Shown here piece after piece: positions 1 to 6,305 of a DNA stretch of 6,534 bases. A program made the position numbers and the translations under genes. Origin of the DNA: Endomicrobium sp. (GTDB taxonomy: Bacteria; Elusimicrobiota; Endomicrobiia; Endomicrobiales; Endomicrobiaceae). Every line of letters starts with the position of its first letter. The stretch's first letter is position 1. Location of the stretch: NCBI GenBank assembly GCA_031290055.1, contig JAITOH010000068.1, positions 1-6,534 on the forward strand, written 5' to 3'. A model generated the notes under the pieces. The model was not told where the DNA came from. It made no database searches and was given only the letters and a program-made list of their open reading frames with translations.

Positions 1-87
1 TTAAATTTGCTTTTTGATAAGTTAGAAAAAAAACTGGGACCACTTAAATTCATAGAGTGTTCTGGATTTAGAAGATTTAGAAGATAA
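1..87 (+). CDS. C-terminal end of an unidentified protein (5' partial)
   Basis: Frame 1 is open from the first base to a TAA at 85-87, giving the last 28 residues of a protein that begins outside the window. The tail is charged and ends in a duplicated Phe-Arg-Arg (FRRFRR), encoded by a 9-bp tandem repeat. The stop lies 2 nt before the dnaG start, so the gene is probably cotranscribed with dnaG and rpoD. The tail does not look like ribosomal protein S21, whose gene often precedes dnaG, nor like the Smr end of MutS2. I do not recognise the family. The reading frame is supported only by its openness and tight spacing. Confidence 0.5.
   Translation, partial: LNLLFDKLEKKLGPLKFIECSGFRRFRR
65..82 (+). 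repeat. Two tandem copies of a 9-bp unit
   Basis: The unit GATTTAGAA occurs at 65-73 and again at 74-82, followed by GAT. It lies at the 3' end of the upstream partial gene, where it duplicates the residues FRR. Its second copy supplies the AGAAG (79-83) that is the best ribosome-binding candidate for dnaG, 6 nt before the ATG. Confidence 0.75.
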
Positions 88-89
88 GA

Positions 90-1853
90 ATGACGATTAC
101 TGAAAATATAATTGAAAAAGTAAGACTATCAAATAATATAGAGTCTGTTTTAAGAGAGTATTTGCCAGATTTAAAAAAAGTTGGGCGTAATTGGAAGTCA
201 CGATGTCCATTTCACTACGAAAAAACTCCGTCTTTCGTAGTGAGTTCTGAGAAGGGTATTTTTAAGTGTTTTGGTTGCAATACTGCTGGAGATGTTTTTA
301 AGTTTTTAATGCTTGTTGAAAATATTTCATGGATTGAAGCTGTAAAAAAACTCGCTGAAAGGGCAAGTATAGAAATTCCAAAAATAAACCAAGATACAGT
401 AAAAACATCCGAAAAAGTTAGGTTATTTAATATTCTGGAGGATTCAGCTGAGTTTTATCATAAACATTTGCTTGAAAGTACAATTGCTAAAAAAGCAAGA
501 GATTATCTTGAAAAACGTGGAATTAATATTGAGTCGGTAAATAAGTTTAAAATAGGTTTTGCTCCTAAAAGAGAACTTTTGCAGTTTGCTTTGAAAAAGA
601 ATTATGCAGTAAATGAACTTTCAAAAGCTGGTTTAGTAAAAGAGATGAAGGATGGAAGTTTTTTCGAATATATGTCTGAAAGAATAGTCTTCCCAATTTT
701 TGATGTTCAAGGTAGAGTAGTGGCGTTTGGTGGTAGAATTATTGAAGAAGGAGACCTAAAATACTTAAATACTCCTGAGTCGTTAGTTTATTCAAAATCG
801 TTGAATCTCTTTGGTTTATTTCAAACTTTATCCGAGCTTCGTAAAGAGAGAAAAATAATCGTTCTTGAAGGATATATGGATGTTGTAATTTTACAGCAAT
901 TTGGAGTTACTGGTGCAGTTGCAATTCTTGGTACAGCTTTTAGTAAGAATCACGCGAAGTTGATCTCCAGGTATTCCGATGTTGTTACGTTGCTTTTCGA
1001 TTCTGATGTTGCCGGAGAAAACGCAACGCAAAGAGCTATTGAAATCTTAGCTAATGAGAGTGGTGTAGAATGTACAATTTCTTCTTTGCCTAAAAATAAA
1101 GATGCTGATGAGTATATAAATCAGTATGGGAAGAAGAGATTTTTAAAACTTCTCGAAGAAAGTTCTAGAAGTAATATGGATTTTATGATTGATAGAGTTT
1201 ATGGTAACCTGGTTTCAAATGGAAAAGGAAGTTGCCCTGAAATAAAAGCGAAAGCTGTAGATGTACTTTTAGAATTTGTTGCAACTTGTTCTAATTTTAT
1301 AGTTCAAAGAGAGTGGATAAAAAATGTTGCACAATGTATAAATGTTGATGAGCATGCGGTTTGGGAGGAATTTAAAAAAAAAACTGACTTGAAATATAAG
1401 ACTTATTTACGTAATACAGACGTTGCAACTCAAAACATTGCTGTAAGCAATAAAATAGTTGCAATGTCTTTGGAAGAAAATCTTTTAAGTTTTGTTTTAA
1501 ATAATAGGAATTATATTGAAAAAATAGACTCTGTTTTTTTTAAAAGTTTAAGATGCAGAAAAACTTTTGATCTTGTGGCTTTAGGTTTAAGTGATGTCGA
1601 AGTATTAAATAAGTTGTCAAAAGCTGATGAAAGTTGGTTTTTAGAGCTGGTATTAAATGAAGTAGAGTATGGTAATGTTGAAGAAGCCTTTAACATTATT
1701 GTAAGGGATATTGAGCTAAGTAAGCTTAAAGAAAATAGAAATAAACTTGAAAAGGAAATTATTTTGATGTGTGATGGTAAAATACTTAGAGATGAAAAAA
1801 TATTTGAAGAATATAAAAAGTTGACAGCTTTTTTAAAGGGTTCAGGAAAGTAA
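90..1853 (+). CDS. dnaG: DNA primase DnaG
   Basis: DnaG makes the RNA primers for lagging-strand synthesis and works with the replicative helicase DnaB at the fork. The 587 residues match the usual bacterial length of about 580-600. The N-terminal CHC2 zinc-binding domain has Cys39, His42, Cys60 and Cys63. The RNA polymerase domain carries the basic motif SERIVFPI (196-203) with GR (208-209) and FGGR (213-216), then YLNTPES (225-231). The TOPRIM fold shows EGYMDV (Glu260), FDSDVAG (Asp304, Asp306) and KDADEY (Asp338, Asp340), the expected metal-binding acidic residues. Residues from about 435 to the end are the weakly conserved helicase-binding region. The ATG at 90 lies 2 nt after the upstream stop and gives a normal N terminus; the ribosome-binding signal (AGAAG) is modest. 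The gene runs into rpoD with 1 nt between them. An A10 tract at codons 429-432 is noted separately. Confidence 0.97.
   Translation: MTITENIIEKVRLSNNIESVLREYLPDLKKVGRNWKSRCPFHYEKTPSFVVSSEKGIFKCFGCNTAGDVFKFLMLVENISWIEAVKKLAERASIEIPKINQDTVKTSEKVRLFNILEDSAEFYHKHLLESTIAKKARDYLEKRGINIESVNKFKIGFAPKRELLQFALKKNYAVNELSKAGLVKEMKDGSFFEYMSERIVFPIFDVQGRVVAFGGRIIEEGDLKYLNTPESLVYSKSLNLFGLFQTLSELRKERKIIVLEGYMDVVILQQFGVTGAVAILGTAFSKNHAKLISRYSDVVTLLFDSDVAGENATQRAIEILANESGVECTISSLPKNKDADEYINQYGKKRFLKLLEESSRSNMDFMIDRVYGNLVSNGKGSCPEIKAKAVDVLLEFVATCSNFIVQREWIKNVAQCINVDEHAVWEEFKKKTDLKYKTYLRNTDVATQNIAVSNKIVAMSLEENLLSFVLNNRNYIEKIDSVFFKSLRCRKTFDLVALGLSDVEVLNKLSKADESWFLELVLNEVEYGNVEEAFNIIVRDIELSKLKENRNKLEKEIILMCDGKILRDEKIFEEYKKLTAFLKGSGK
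1374..1383 (+). other. A10 homopolymer inside dnaG (possible slippage site)
   Basis: Ten consecutive A bases follow TTT in the frame TTT AAA AAA AAA ACT, encoding Phe428-Lys-Lys-Lys-Thr432. The tract lies between the TOPRIM core and the C-terminal helicase-binding region. Adding one A would give AAC TGA, and removing one would give CTG ACT TGA, so slippage in either direction stops translation within three codons. The tract is seen directly; any slippage is inference. Confidence 0.6.
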
Positions 1854-1854
1854 A

Positions 1855-3582
1855 ATGAAAAAACCCAACTTACTTAAGAATTTAATTGCTGTTGGCAAAA
1901 AACAAGGATACCTTACATATGAATATATTAGTAGCAATTTCTCTAGAAAACTTGTTGTTAACGAAAAAATTGATAGTTTTCTCACAACTTTAGAAAATTT
2001 AGGTATAAAAGTTGTATGTGCTAAAAGGGAATATTTTTCTGATAAAGATATAAAAAATAACGGAGAGGCTATGGAGCAATCTGTAAAAATTGTAAGTGAA
2101 GAAGATGATATAAATCCTATAAAAATGTATTTGAGTGAAATGGCAAAAGTTCCATTGCTTGAAAGATCTGTTGAAATTAGACTTGCAAAAAATATAAAAG
2201 AGAATGAAAAAAAATTAAAATTTGTGGTTTTAGAATCTCCTCTTATTATAAAAGAAATAAGAAATTGGGAAACACTTATAAGTCAAGATGAGATGACACC
2301 AAAGGAGTTAATGCCGAGAGGTAAAAAATCACAAGCTCAACTCAGAGGAATGAGTTTAAAAATAAAAACAGTTGTAAATAAGATAAATTGTATTGAAAAA
2401 AGCATGCGCAATTACGAAGAGAAATTAAAACTTAAGTCGATATCGAAAAGAGAAAAAGAAAAATGTCAATTGAAATTGAAAGATTTTAGTAGCAAAATAG
2501 TTAGTTTTATAGTTGGGCTCAATTTAAATCAAGATAAAATTAGAAGACTTATAAATAAAATTAAAACTACTGCTCAAAAATTAAATGAAATAAGAGAAGA
2601 CTTGTTGAAATTTGAATATAAATATAAAAATACTATTCCTAAAATTAAAACTTTATTTAAAAATTACAATTCTAAAAAAATTACTGCAGTTGAATTTAAA
2701 AAACGTACAAATTCCCCAATAAGAGGTGTAGCAGAAGATGAAGAAAGAATTAACTTTATTTTGGCAAAGCAAGTTAATTTACAAGAAGGTTTTGTTATAA
2801 CTCCAGATGAAATGATTGAGACAGATAGAAAGATTAGAGAATTGGAAGGCGTTATACACAGAGATAAAATGAAGCTTATTGAAGCAAATTTTAGGCTTGT
2901 TGTTTCAATTGCGAAAAAACACGTTGGAATAAATAATCTTGAATTATCAGATTTAATACAGGAAGGGAATCTTGGTCTTTCAAAGGCTGTAGAAAAATTT
3001 GAGTGGAAAAAGGGATTTAAGTTTTCGACTTATGCTACATGGTGGATAAGACAGTCCATAAATCGAGCTATTGCGGATCAGGCTAGAACAATAAGAATTC
3101 CAGTTCATATGAAAGAGCTTATTTCAAAACTTGCAAAAATTAAAAAAAAGTTTCAGCAAACAATAGGAAGAGAGCCAACTGTGGAAGAGTATTCAAAATC
3201 TTTAAAACTTCCTTATGATAGAATAAGGAAAATATTAAAAATGATGCAAGAACCGGTTTCTCTTGCAACACCTGTTGGTGAAGAAGAAGATTCACGCCTT
3301 GAGGATTTTATAGAAGATCAAAATAATCCTAGTCCTGTTGCTAAAACACATCAATATAGACTTCAGCTAGAGCTTAAAAAAGTTCTAAGCACTCTCACTT
3401 CACGTGAAGCTGAAATTATAAGTTTAAGATATGGTATAGGGGTTGGGTATCCAAGTACACTTGAGGAAGTTGGTAAAAAATTTGGTGTAACAAGAGAAAG
3501 AGTAAGACAAATCGAGGCTAAGGCTATAAGGAAATTAAAACATCCTATTAGAAGTAGAAACCTTCGTGAATTTTTAAATTAA
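1855..3582 (+). CDS. rpoD: RNA polymerase primary sigma factor RpoD (sigma-70)
   Basis: This is the housekeeping sigma factor that directs RNA polymerase to -10/-35 promoters. The 575 residues show the full group 1 layout. A region 1.1-like N terminus (about 1-60) is followed by region 1.2 ([18 protein letters not shown], 87-104). A Lys/Glu-rich, probably helical non-conserved insert of about 200 residues (about 120-330) comes next. Region 2 includes [10 protein letters not shown] (366-375), [13 protein letters not shown] (388-400) and [12 protein letters not shown] (408-419). Region 3 covers about 420-495 and includes the acidic 3.2 finger near 475-490. Region 4 has its helix-turn-helix at [20 protein letters not shown] (535-554). 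The ATG at 1855 is 1 nt after the dnaG stop and has AGGA at 1844-1847, a good ribosome-binding site inside the dnaG end, so the two genes are probably coupled. The large insert resembles that of proteobacterial RpoD and is absent from Bacillus SigA. Confidence 0.97.
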   Translation: MKKPNLLKNLIAVGKKQGYLTYEYISSNFSRKLVVNEKIDSFLTTLENLGIKVVCAKREYFSDKDIKNNGEAMEQSVKIVSEEDDINPIKMYLSEMAKVPLLERSVEIRLAKNIKENEKKLKFVVLESPLIIKEIRNWETLISQDEMTPKELMPRGKKSQAQLRGMSLKIKTVVNKINCIEKSMRNYEEKLKLKSISKREKEKCQLKLKDFSSKIVSFIVGLNLNQDKIRRLINKIKTTAQKLNEIREDLLKFEYKYKNTIPKIKTLFKNYNSKKITAVEFKKRTNSPIRGVAEDEERINFILAKQVNLQEGFVITPDEMIETDRKIRELEGVIHRDKMKLIEANFRLVVSIAKKHVGINNLELSDLIQEGNLGLSKAVEKFEWKKGFKFSTYATWWIRQSINRAIADQARTIRIPVHMKELISKLAKIKKKFQQTIGREPTVEEYSKSLKLPYDRIRKILKMMQEPVSLATPVGEEEDSRLEDFIEDQNNPSPVAKTHQYRLQLELKKVLSTLTSREAEIISLRYGIGVGYPSTLEEVGKKFGVTRERVRQIEAKAIRKLKHPIRSRNLREFLN

Positions 3583-3655
3583 AAGCAAAGATTTTATTGG
3601 GCATTTGTTTTGTGTTGCAAGTAAGAAAAGAATATTTCTCTCACCATACAAACTT

Positions 3656-4393
3656 TTATGTTTTGTCCTTGATAACTCTGAGTGGAAAAGATTTAATAAA
3701 CACTTCTTTAACCCATTTTATTGAATCAAGAGGAGACATAGACCAGTCAACCGGACAACTTGAAACAAGTTCGACTAAGGAGAATCCTTTTTCATCAAGT
3801 TGACATTGAAAAGCTTTTTTTATTGCCTTTTTTGCTACTATTATACTCTGTGGGCTGTATAGTGCAACTCTTTCCAAATAAATTGCTCCCTCTAATGTTG
3901 AAAGCAGTTCGCAAAGTTTTATGGGATATCCTTCTCTTTTTAGATTTCTACCAAAAGGCGTAGTTGCTGTTACTTGCCCTATCAACGTTGTTGGCGCCAT
4001 TTGTCCGCCAGTCATTCCATAATTTGCATTGTTTACGAATAGAATTGTTATATTTTCACTTCTGTTTGTTGCGTGTATGGTCTCTGCCATCCCTATAGCT
4101 GCTACATCACCATCACCTTGGTATGTGAATACAAGCTTATTTGGTTGCGTTCTTTTTATTCCGGTAGCAACTGCTGGTGCTCTTCCATGAGGTGCTTCTG
4201 TAACGTCAAAATTGAAGTAGTTATAAGCAAAAACAGCACAACCAACAGGACTTACGGCAATAGTTTTTTCTCGTACATCCAGTTCATCGATACACTCAGC
4301 GATGATTCTATGAATTATTCCATGTCCACATCCCGGGCAATAGGAAAAAACTACACTTTTTAAACTTTTTGGCTTGGATAATATTTTTTTCAT
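3656..4393 (-). CDS. vorA: 2-oxoacid:ferredoxin oxidoreductase, beta (TPP-binding) subunit
   Basis: The beta subunit binds thiamine pyrophosphate and a [4Fe-4S] cluster and carries out oxidative decarboxylation of a 2-oxoacid to acyl-CoA with reduction of ferredoxin. Near the N terminus is CPGCGHG (19-25). Cys19, Cys22, Cys52 and Cys213 are spaced like the four cluster ligands of archaeal oxoacid oxidoreductase beta subunits. HGRAP (69-73) and the TPP/Mg motif GDGD (93-96) with NNANYGMTGGQ (121-131) follow. The length of 245 residues fits a stand-alone beta subunit. The ATG overlaps the alpha-subunit stop by 4 bp (ATGA, 4390-4393), which suggests translational coupling. The gene is last in its operon and convergent with rpoD; the usual gamma gene does not follow. 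Databases often call this subunit korB. I chose the Vor name because of its alpha partner. The substrate (branched-chain 2-oxoacid, 2-oxoglutarate or other) cannot be told from sequence alone. Confidence 0.9.
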   Translation of the reverse strand: MKKILSKPKSLKSVVFSYCPGCGHGIIHRIIAECIDELDVREKTIAVSPVGCAVFAYNYFNFDVTEAPHGRAPAVATGIKRTQPNKLVFTYQGDGDVAAIGMAETIHATNRSENITILFVNNANYGMTGGQMAPTTLIGQVTATTPFGRNLKREGYPIKLCELLSTLEGAIYLERVALYSPQSIIVAKKAIKKAFQCQLDEKGFSLVELVSSCPVDWSMSPLDSIKWVKEVFIKSFPLRVIKDKT

Positions 4394-5439
4394 AAATTTA
4401 GTTCTTGGATTTTTTTAAATATTTCTAATTCTGTAATAATTCCACCACCAGCTTTACCTAAAAAACTAACAGAACTTTTTCCGTTTACAGCAAGTTTTAG
4501 ATCTTCAATCATTTGTCCATGATTTAATTCAATAGCCAAAAACTTAACATTAGATTTTGCAAGTGAATTTATTATTTTTGAAGGAAATGGCCATAGGGTT
4601 TTCGGTCTCAAAAGACCGACTTTAACCCCATTTTTTCTTGCAAATTTTGTAACAGATTTTGCTATTCTTGAAGAAATGCCATAAGAAACTATTATAATTT
4701 CTGAATCCTCAACCATGTACAATTCATATTTAATCTCGTTTTTAGATATAACTCTATACTTTTTCTGCAGATTAATGTTGTGTTTTTCCAAAGCTCCGTT
4801 TTCCATAAGAAGTGATTTTATAGATCTTGCTTCTCTTCCTTTACAACCGTCAATGATCCAGTCTTTCTCGATATTTTTTTTCTTTTTAACTCTGCTGTTG
4901 AGCTCAGCAGGTTCCATCATTTGTCCTATAATACCATCTGAGAGTAGCATAATTGGCGTTCTATACTTTTCAGCCAAATCAAAAGCATCATAGGCCATTT
5001 CATACATTTCTTGTACTGAATTTGGAGCAAGGACGATTACTTTATAATCTCCATGTCCTCCACCTTTAACTGCTTGAAAATAGTCTGATTGAGCCCCAGA
5101 AATATTCCCCAATCCAGGTCCGCCTCTCTGTATATTTATTATGAGTGCAGGGATTTCCATTCCAGCCATATAAGAAATTGTTTCCTGTTTTAAGGATATT
5201 CCTGGAGAAGAGGACGAAGTCATAGACCTCGCACCTGTTACAGCTGCTCCTAGGACCATATTTATTGCAGCTATTTCAGATTCAGCCTGAAGAAAAATTT
5301 TACCAATTTCAACCATCTTTTTTGAAAGATATGATAATATTTCATTTTGAGGTGTTATAGGATACCCAAAGTAAGATTCAAGCCCTGCTGTAATTGCACC
5401 CTCACAGAGAGCAATATTCCCTTTAATAAGTTTTTTCAT
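4390..5439 (-). CDS. vorB: 2-oxoacid:ferredoxin oxidoreductase, alpha subunit (VorB type)
   Basis: This is the alpha subunit of a cytoplasmic CoA-dependent 2-oxoacid:ferredoxin oxidoreductase, which forms the active site with the TPP-binding beta subunit. The N-terminal pyrimidine-binding domain has EGAITAGL (13-20), GYPITPQNEI (25-34), SSSSPGISLKQE (75-86) and QRGGPGLGNISGAQSDYFQA (104-123), then KGGGHGDYKVIVLAP (125-139). The GPGLGN...GGGHGDY pattern is what I associate with VorB (3-methyl-2-oxobutanoate dehydrogenase) proteins, whereas KorA/OorA usually has GPSTGLPT-type sequence here. The C-terminal domain (about 245-349) has LRPKTLWPFP (277-286) and ends near GKAGGG (328-333). The 349 residues match the family, and no gamma domain is fused. 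The ATG overlaps the ferredoxin-subunit stop by 4 bp (ATGA), with little ribosome-binding sequence, so coupling is likely. The alternative name is korA. Confidence 0.92.
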   Translation of the reverse strand: MKKLIKGNIALCEGAITAGLESYFGYPITPQNEILSYLSKKMVEIGKIFLQAESEIAAINMVLGAAVTGARSMTSSSSPGISLKQETISYMAGMEIPALIINIQRGGPGLGNISGAQSDYFQAVKGGGHGDYKVIVLAPNSVQEMYEMAYDAFDLAEKYRTPIMLLSDGIIGQMMEPAELNSRVKKKKNIEKDWIIDGCKGREARSIKSLLMENGALEKHNINLQKKYRVISKNEIKYELYMVEDSEIIIVSYGISSRIAKSVTKFARKNGVKVGLLRPKTLWPFPSKIINSLAKSNVKFLAIELNHGQMIEDLKLAVNGKSSVSFLGKAGGGIITELEIFKKIQELNL

Positions 5440-5648
5440 AATAGATCTTTATAAATTTCAATACAGACATCTGGACATACAATATAACAAAAACCGCACC
5501 CCGTACAAACATCAATTTTTTCTAGAATAGCCCAATGATATCCAGATTTGTTGAAGTGTTTGGAAAAAGACAGACAACCCTTAGGACAAAATTCTATACA
5601 AAACCCACATTCTTTGCATTTTTCTGAATTAATTTTAATAGTCTGCAC
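5436..5648 (-). CDS. vorC: 2x[4Fe-4S] ferredoxin subunit of 2-oxoacid oxidoreductase
   Basis: This small ferredoxin-type subunit passes electrons out of the oxidoreductase. Taking the GTG at 5648 as the start gives 70 residues with two classic cluster motifs, CxxCxxCxxxCP at Cys11, 14, 17 and 21 and again at Cys48, 51, 54 and 58. Both clusters are complete. An extra cysteine follows each motif at the same place (Cys25 and Cys62). The frame stays open upstream to a TTG at 5684, which would add 12 residues (82 in all). I prefer the GTG because proteins of this type usually begin a few residues before the first motif and because a promoter-like sequence occupies 5656-5684. GGGG at 5651-5654 is the only ribosome-binding candidate and sits very close to the GTG. 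The gene heads the operon and overlaps the alpha gene by 4 bp. The symbol follows methanogen VOR naming (also korD). The function is firm; the start is not. Confidence 0.85.
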   Translation of the reverse strand: MQTIKINSEKCKECGFCIEFCPKGCLSFSKHFNKSGYHWAILEKIDVCTGCGFCYIVCPDVCIEIYKDLL

Positions 5649-5655
5649 AACCCCG

Positions 5656-5684
5656 ATTCTATATTTTATAAAAGACAAAGTCAA
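5656..5684 (-). promoter_or_regulatory. Candidate sigma-70 promoter for the oxidoreductase operon
   Basis: On the - strand, TTGACT (5684-5679, five of six matches to TTGACA) is followed after exactly 17 nt by TAGAAT (5661-5656, five of six matches to TATAAT). Transcription would start near 5650-5648, on or beside the GTG codon proposed for the ferredoxin subunit, giving an almost leaderless mRNA. The match is good, but such pairs also arise by chance in AT-rich DNA. Confidence 0.4.
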
Positions 5685-5694
5685 TTAGCGATAG

Positions 5695-5737
5695 TGTGTA
5701 TACTTGTTGTACACAAATTAAATCTACAAAATTTGTA
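5695..5737. promoter_or_regulatory. Palindrome pair upstream of the oxidoreductase operon (possible operator)
   Basis: TGTGTA (5695-5700) and TACACA (5710-5715) form an inverted repeat with a 9-nt spacer. TACAAA-A-TTTGTA (5725-5737) is a perfect 6-bp palindrome with a 1-nt centre. ACAAATT (5713-5719) also pairs with AATTTGT (5730-5736), and TTGTAC occurs twice, 26 nt apart. The cluster lies just upstream of the candidate -35 box, where an activator might bind. I cannot match it to a known regulator. Confidence 0.3.
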
Positions 5738-6148
5738 CTATTTAAATTTAATGATTTTTTGTTTGAAAATTCTAATACATTAATGACAATTTCATAAAAA
5801 TTACTTAAGCAAAACAAGAAATAACAGCTAATTACAATACTTAAACGAATATTTGATAGAGAATAAAATAAAACAATATGCATAAAGGAAAAGTTTGTAG
5901 TGTATAAAAACAAGAAAGAATTAGGCTATTGTATTTGTTTTGTATGAGTAATATCATAAGCAAAGACAAGATCTTATTAACTTAAACTTTAATTATGAAA
6001 TTTGTTGAGATATATTTTGGTTTTTACTTTTATATAGTGTCTATTTTAGTAAGTGGTTCTTGTTTGGGTGGATTTAGAAATTTGTGTATTGTAATAAATT
6101 GATTTCTAAGTTGAATTTTTTTAGAATGAATTTTGATTTACAGATCAG
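5738..6148. other. AT-rich intergenic region without a convincing gene
   Basis: This stretch of about 410 bp between the oxidoreductase operon and the tRNA gene holds only short open frames with AT-biased, hydrophobic or low-complexity translations and no ribosome-binding sites. I see no signature of 6S RNA, SRP RNA, tmRNA or RNase P RNA. The only structured part is the hairpin set at 6074-6126. It may contain decayed gene remains, but no protein family is recognisable. Confidence 0.6.
6074..6122 (+). terminator. Hairpin followed by a T7 tract (possible + strand terminator)
   Basis: TTAGAAAT (6074-6081) and ATTTCTAA (6102-6109) form a perfect 8-bp inverted repeat around a 20-nt loop, and seven T bases follow at 6116-6122. 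A third arm, TTAGAA (6121-6126), could pair instead with TTCTAA (6104-6109). Read on the + strand this resembles a weak intrinsic terminator, but the stem is AT-rich, the loop long and the T tract 6 nt from the stem. No clear + strand gene lies upstream. Confidence 0.25.
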
Positions 6149-6221
6149 TTGCCCGGCCTGGATTCGAACCAGGAAGTTTCTGCTCCAGAGGCAGATGTGC
6201 TACCTATTGCACCACCGGGCA
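6149..6221 (-). tRNA. tRNA-Gln, anticodon CUG
   Basis: The - strand folds as a complete 73-nt cloverleaf. The acceptor stem pairs TGCCCGG with CCGGGCA and has discriminator A73. The D stem is GTGC/GCAC with an 8-nt loop containing GG. The anticodon stem is TCTGC/GCAGA with loop CTCTGGA. The variable loop has 5 nt, and the T arm is CCTGG-TTCGAAT-CCAGG. Positions 34-36 read CUG (6188-6186), decoding CAG as glutamine, and the U1-A72 pair is typical of tRNA-Gln. G37 is less usual than A37. The 3' CCA is not encoded (CTG follows), so it must be added after transcription. Confidence 0.95.
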
Positions 6222-6252
6222 AGTTTATTTACCTGGTTTGTTGATAGAAATA

Positions 6253-6281
6253 ATTTTACTAGAAAGTTTTATTTTTAGCAA
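6253..6281 (-). promoter_or_regulatory. Candidate promoter of the tRNA-Gln gene
   Basis: On the - strand, TTGCTA (6281-6276) is followed after 17 nt by TAAAAT (6258-6253, five of six matches to TATAAT). Transcription would begin near 6246, about 25 nt before the mature tRNA 5' end, a normal leader for RNase P processing. Position and spacing fit well; the -35 box is only moderate. Confidence 0.5.
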
Positions 6282-6305
6282 ATTTTTAATAAGCATAAGA
6301 GAAAA

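Noticed and set aside
3621..3644. Imperfect hairpin (AGAAA/TTTCT core) in the convergent gap between rpoD and the beta-subunit gene
   Set aside because: The stem is short and AT-rich with mismatches, and no proper T tract follows on either strand, so I do not call a bidirectional terminator.
3597..3803. 68-codon + strand open frame after rpoD
   Set aside because: It mostly lies antisense to the beta-subunit gene, its translation resembles no family, and it has no ribosome-binding site.
5659..5913. 84-codon - strand open frame upstream of the ferredoxin gene
   Set aside because: Its translation is AT-driven (Phe/Ile/Leu/Asn/Ser-rich) without motifs, and it overlaps the candidate promoter and the ferredoxin start.
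5907..5941. Inverted repeat AAAACAA...TTGTTTT
   Set aside because: Seven A/T-rich base pairs around a 21-nt loop are expected by chance in this composition.
6069..6079. TGGATTTAGAA shared with the sequence before dnaG (63-73)
   Set aside because: An 11-bp match between two AT-rich sites has no further flanking similarity and is probably chance.
5995..6102. 35-codon + strand frame with a hydrophobic start and a cysteine, vaguely lipoprotein-like
   Set aside because: The residues before the Cys (VSGS) do not fit a lipobox, no ribosome-binding site precedes the ATG, and the length is expected by chance. It is kept only as context for the hairpin finding.
6084..6278. 64-codon + strand open frame across the tRNA gene
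   Set aside because: It reads antisense through the whole tRNA-Gln and is a by-product of that sequence.
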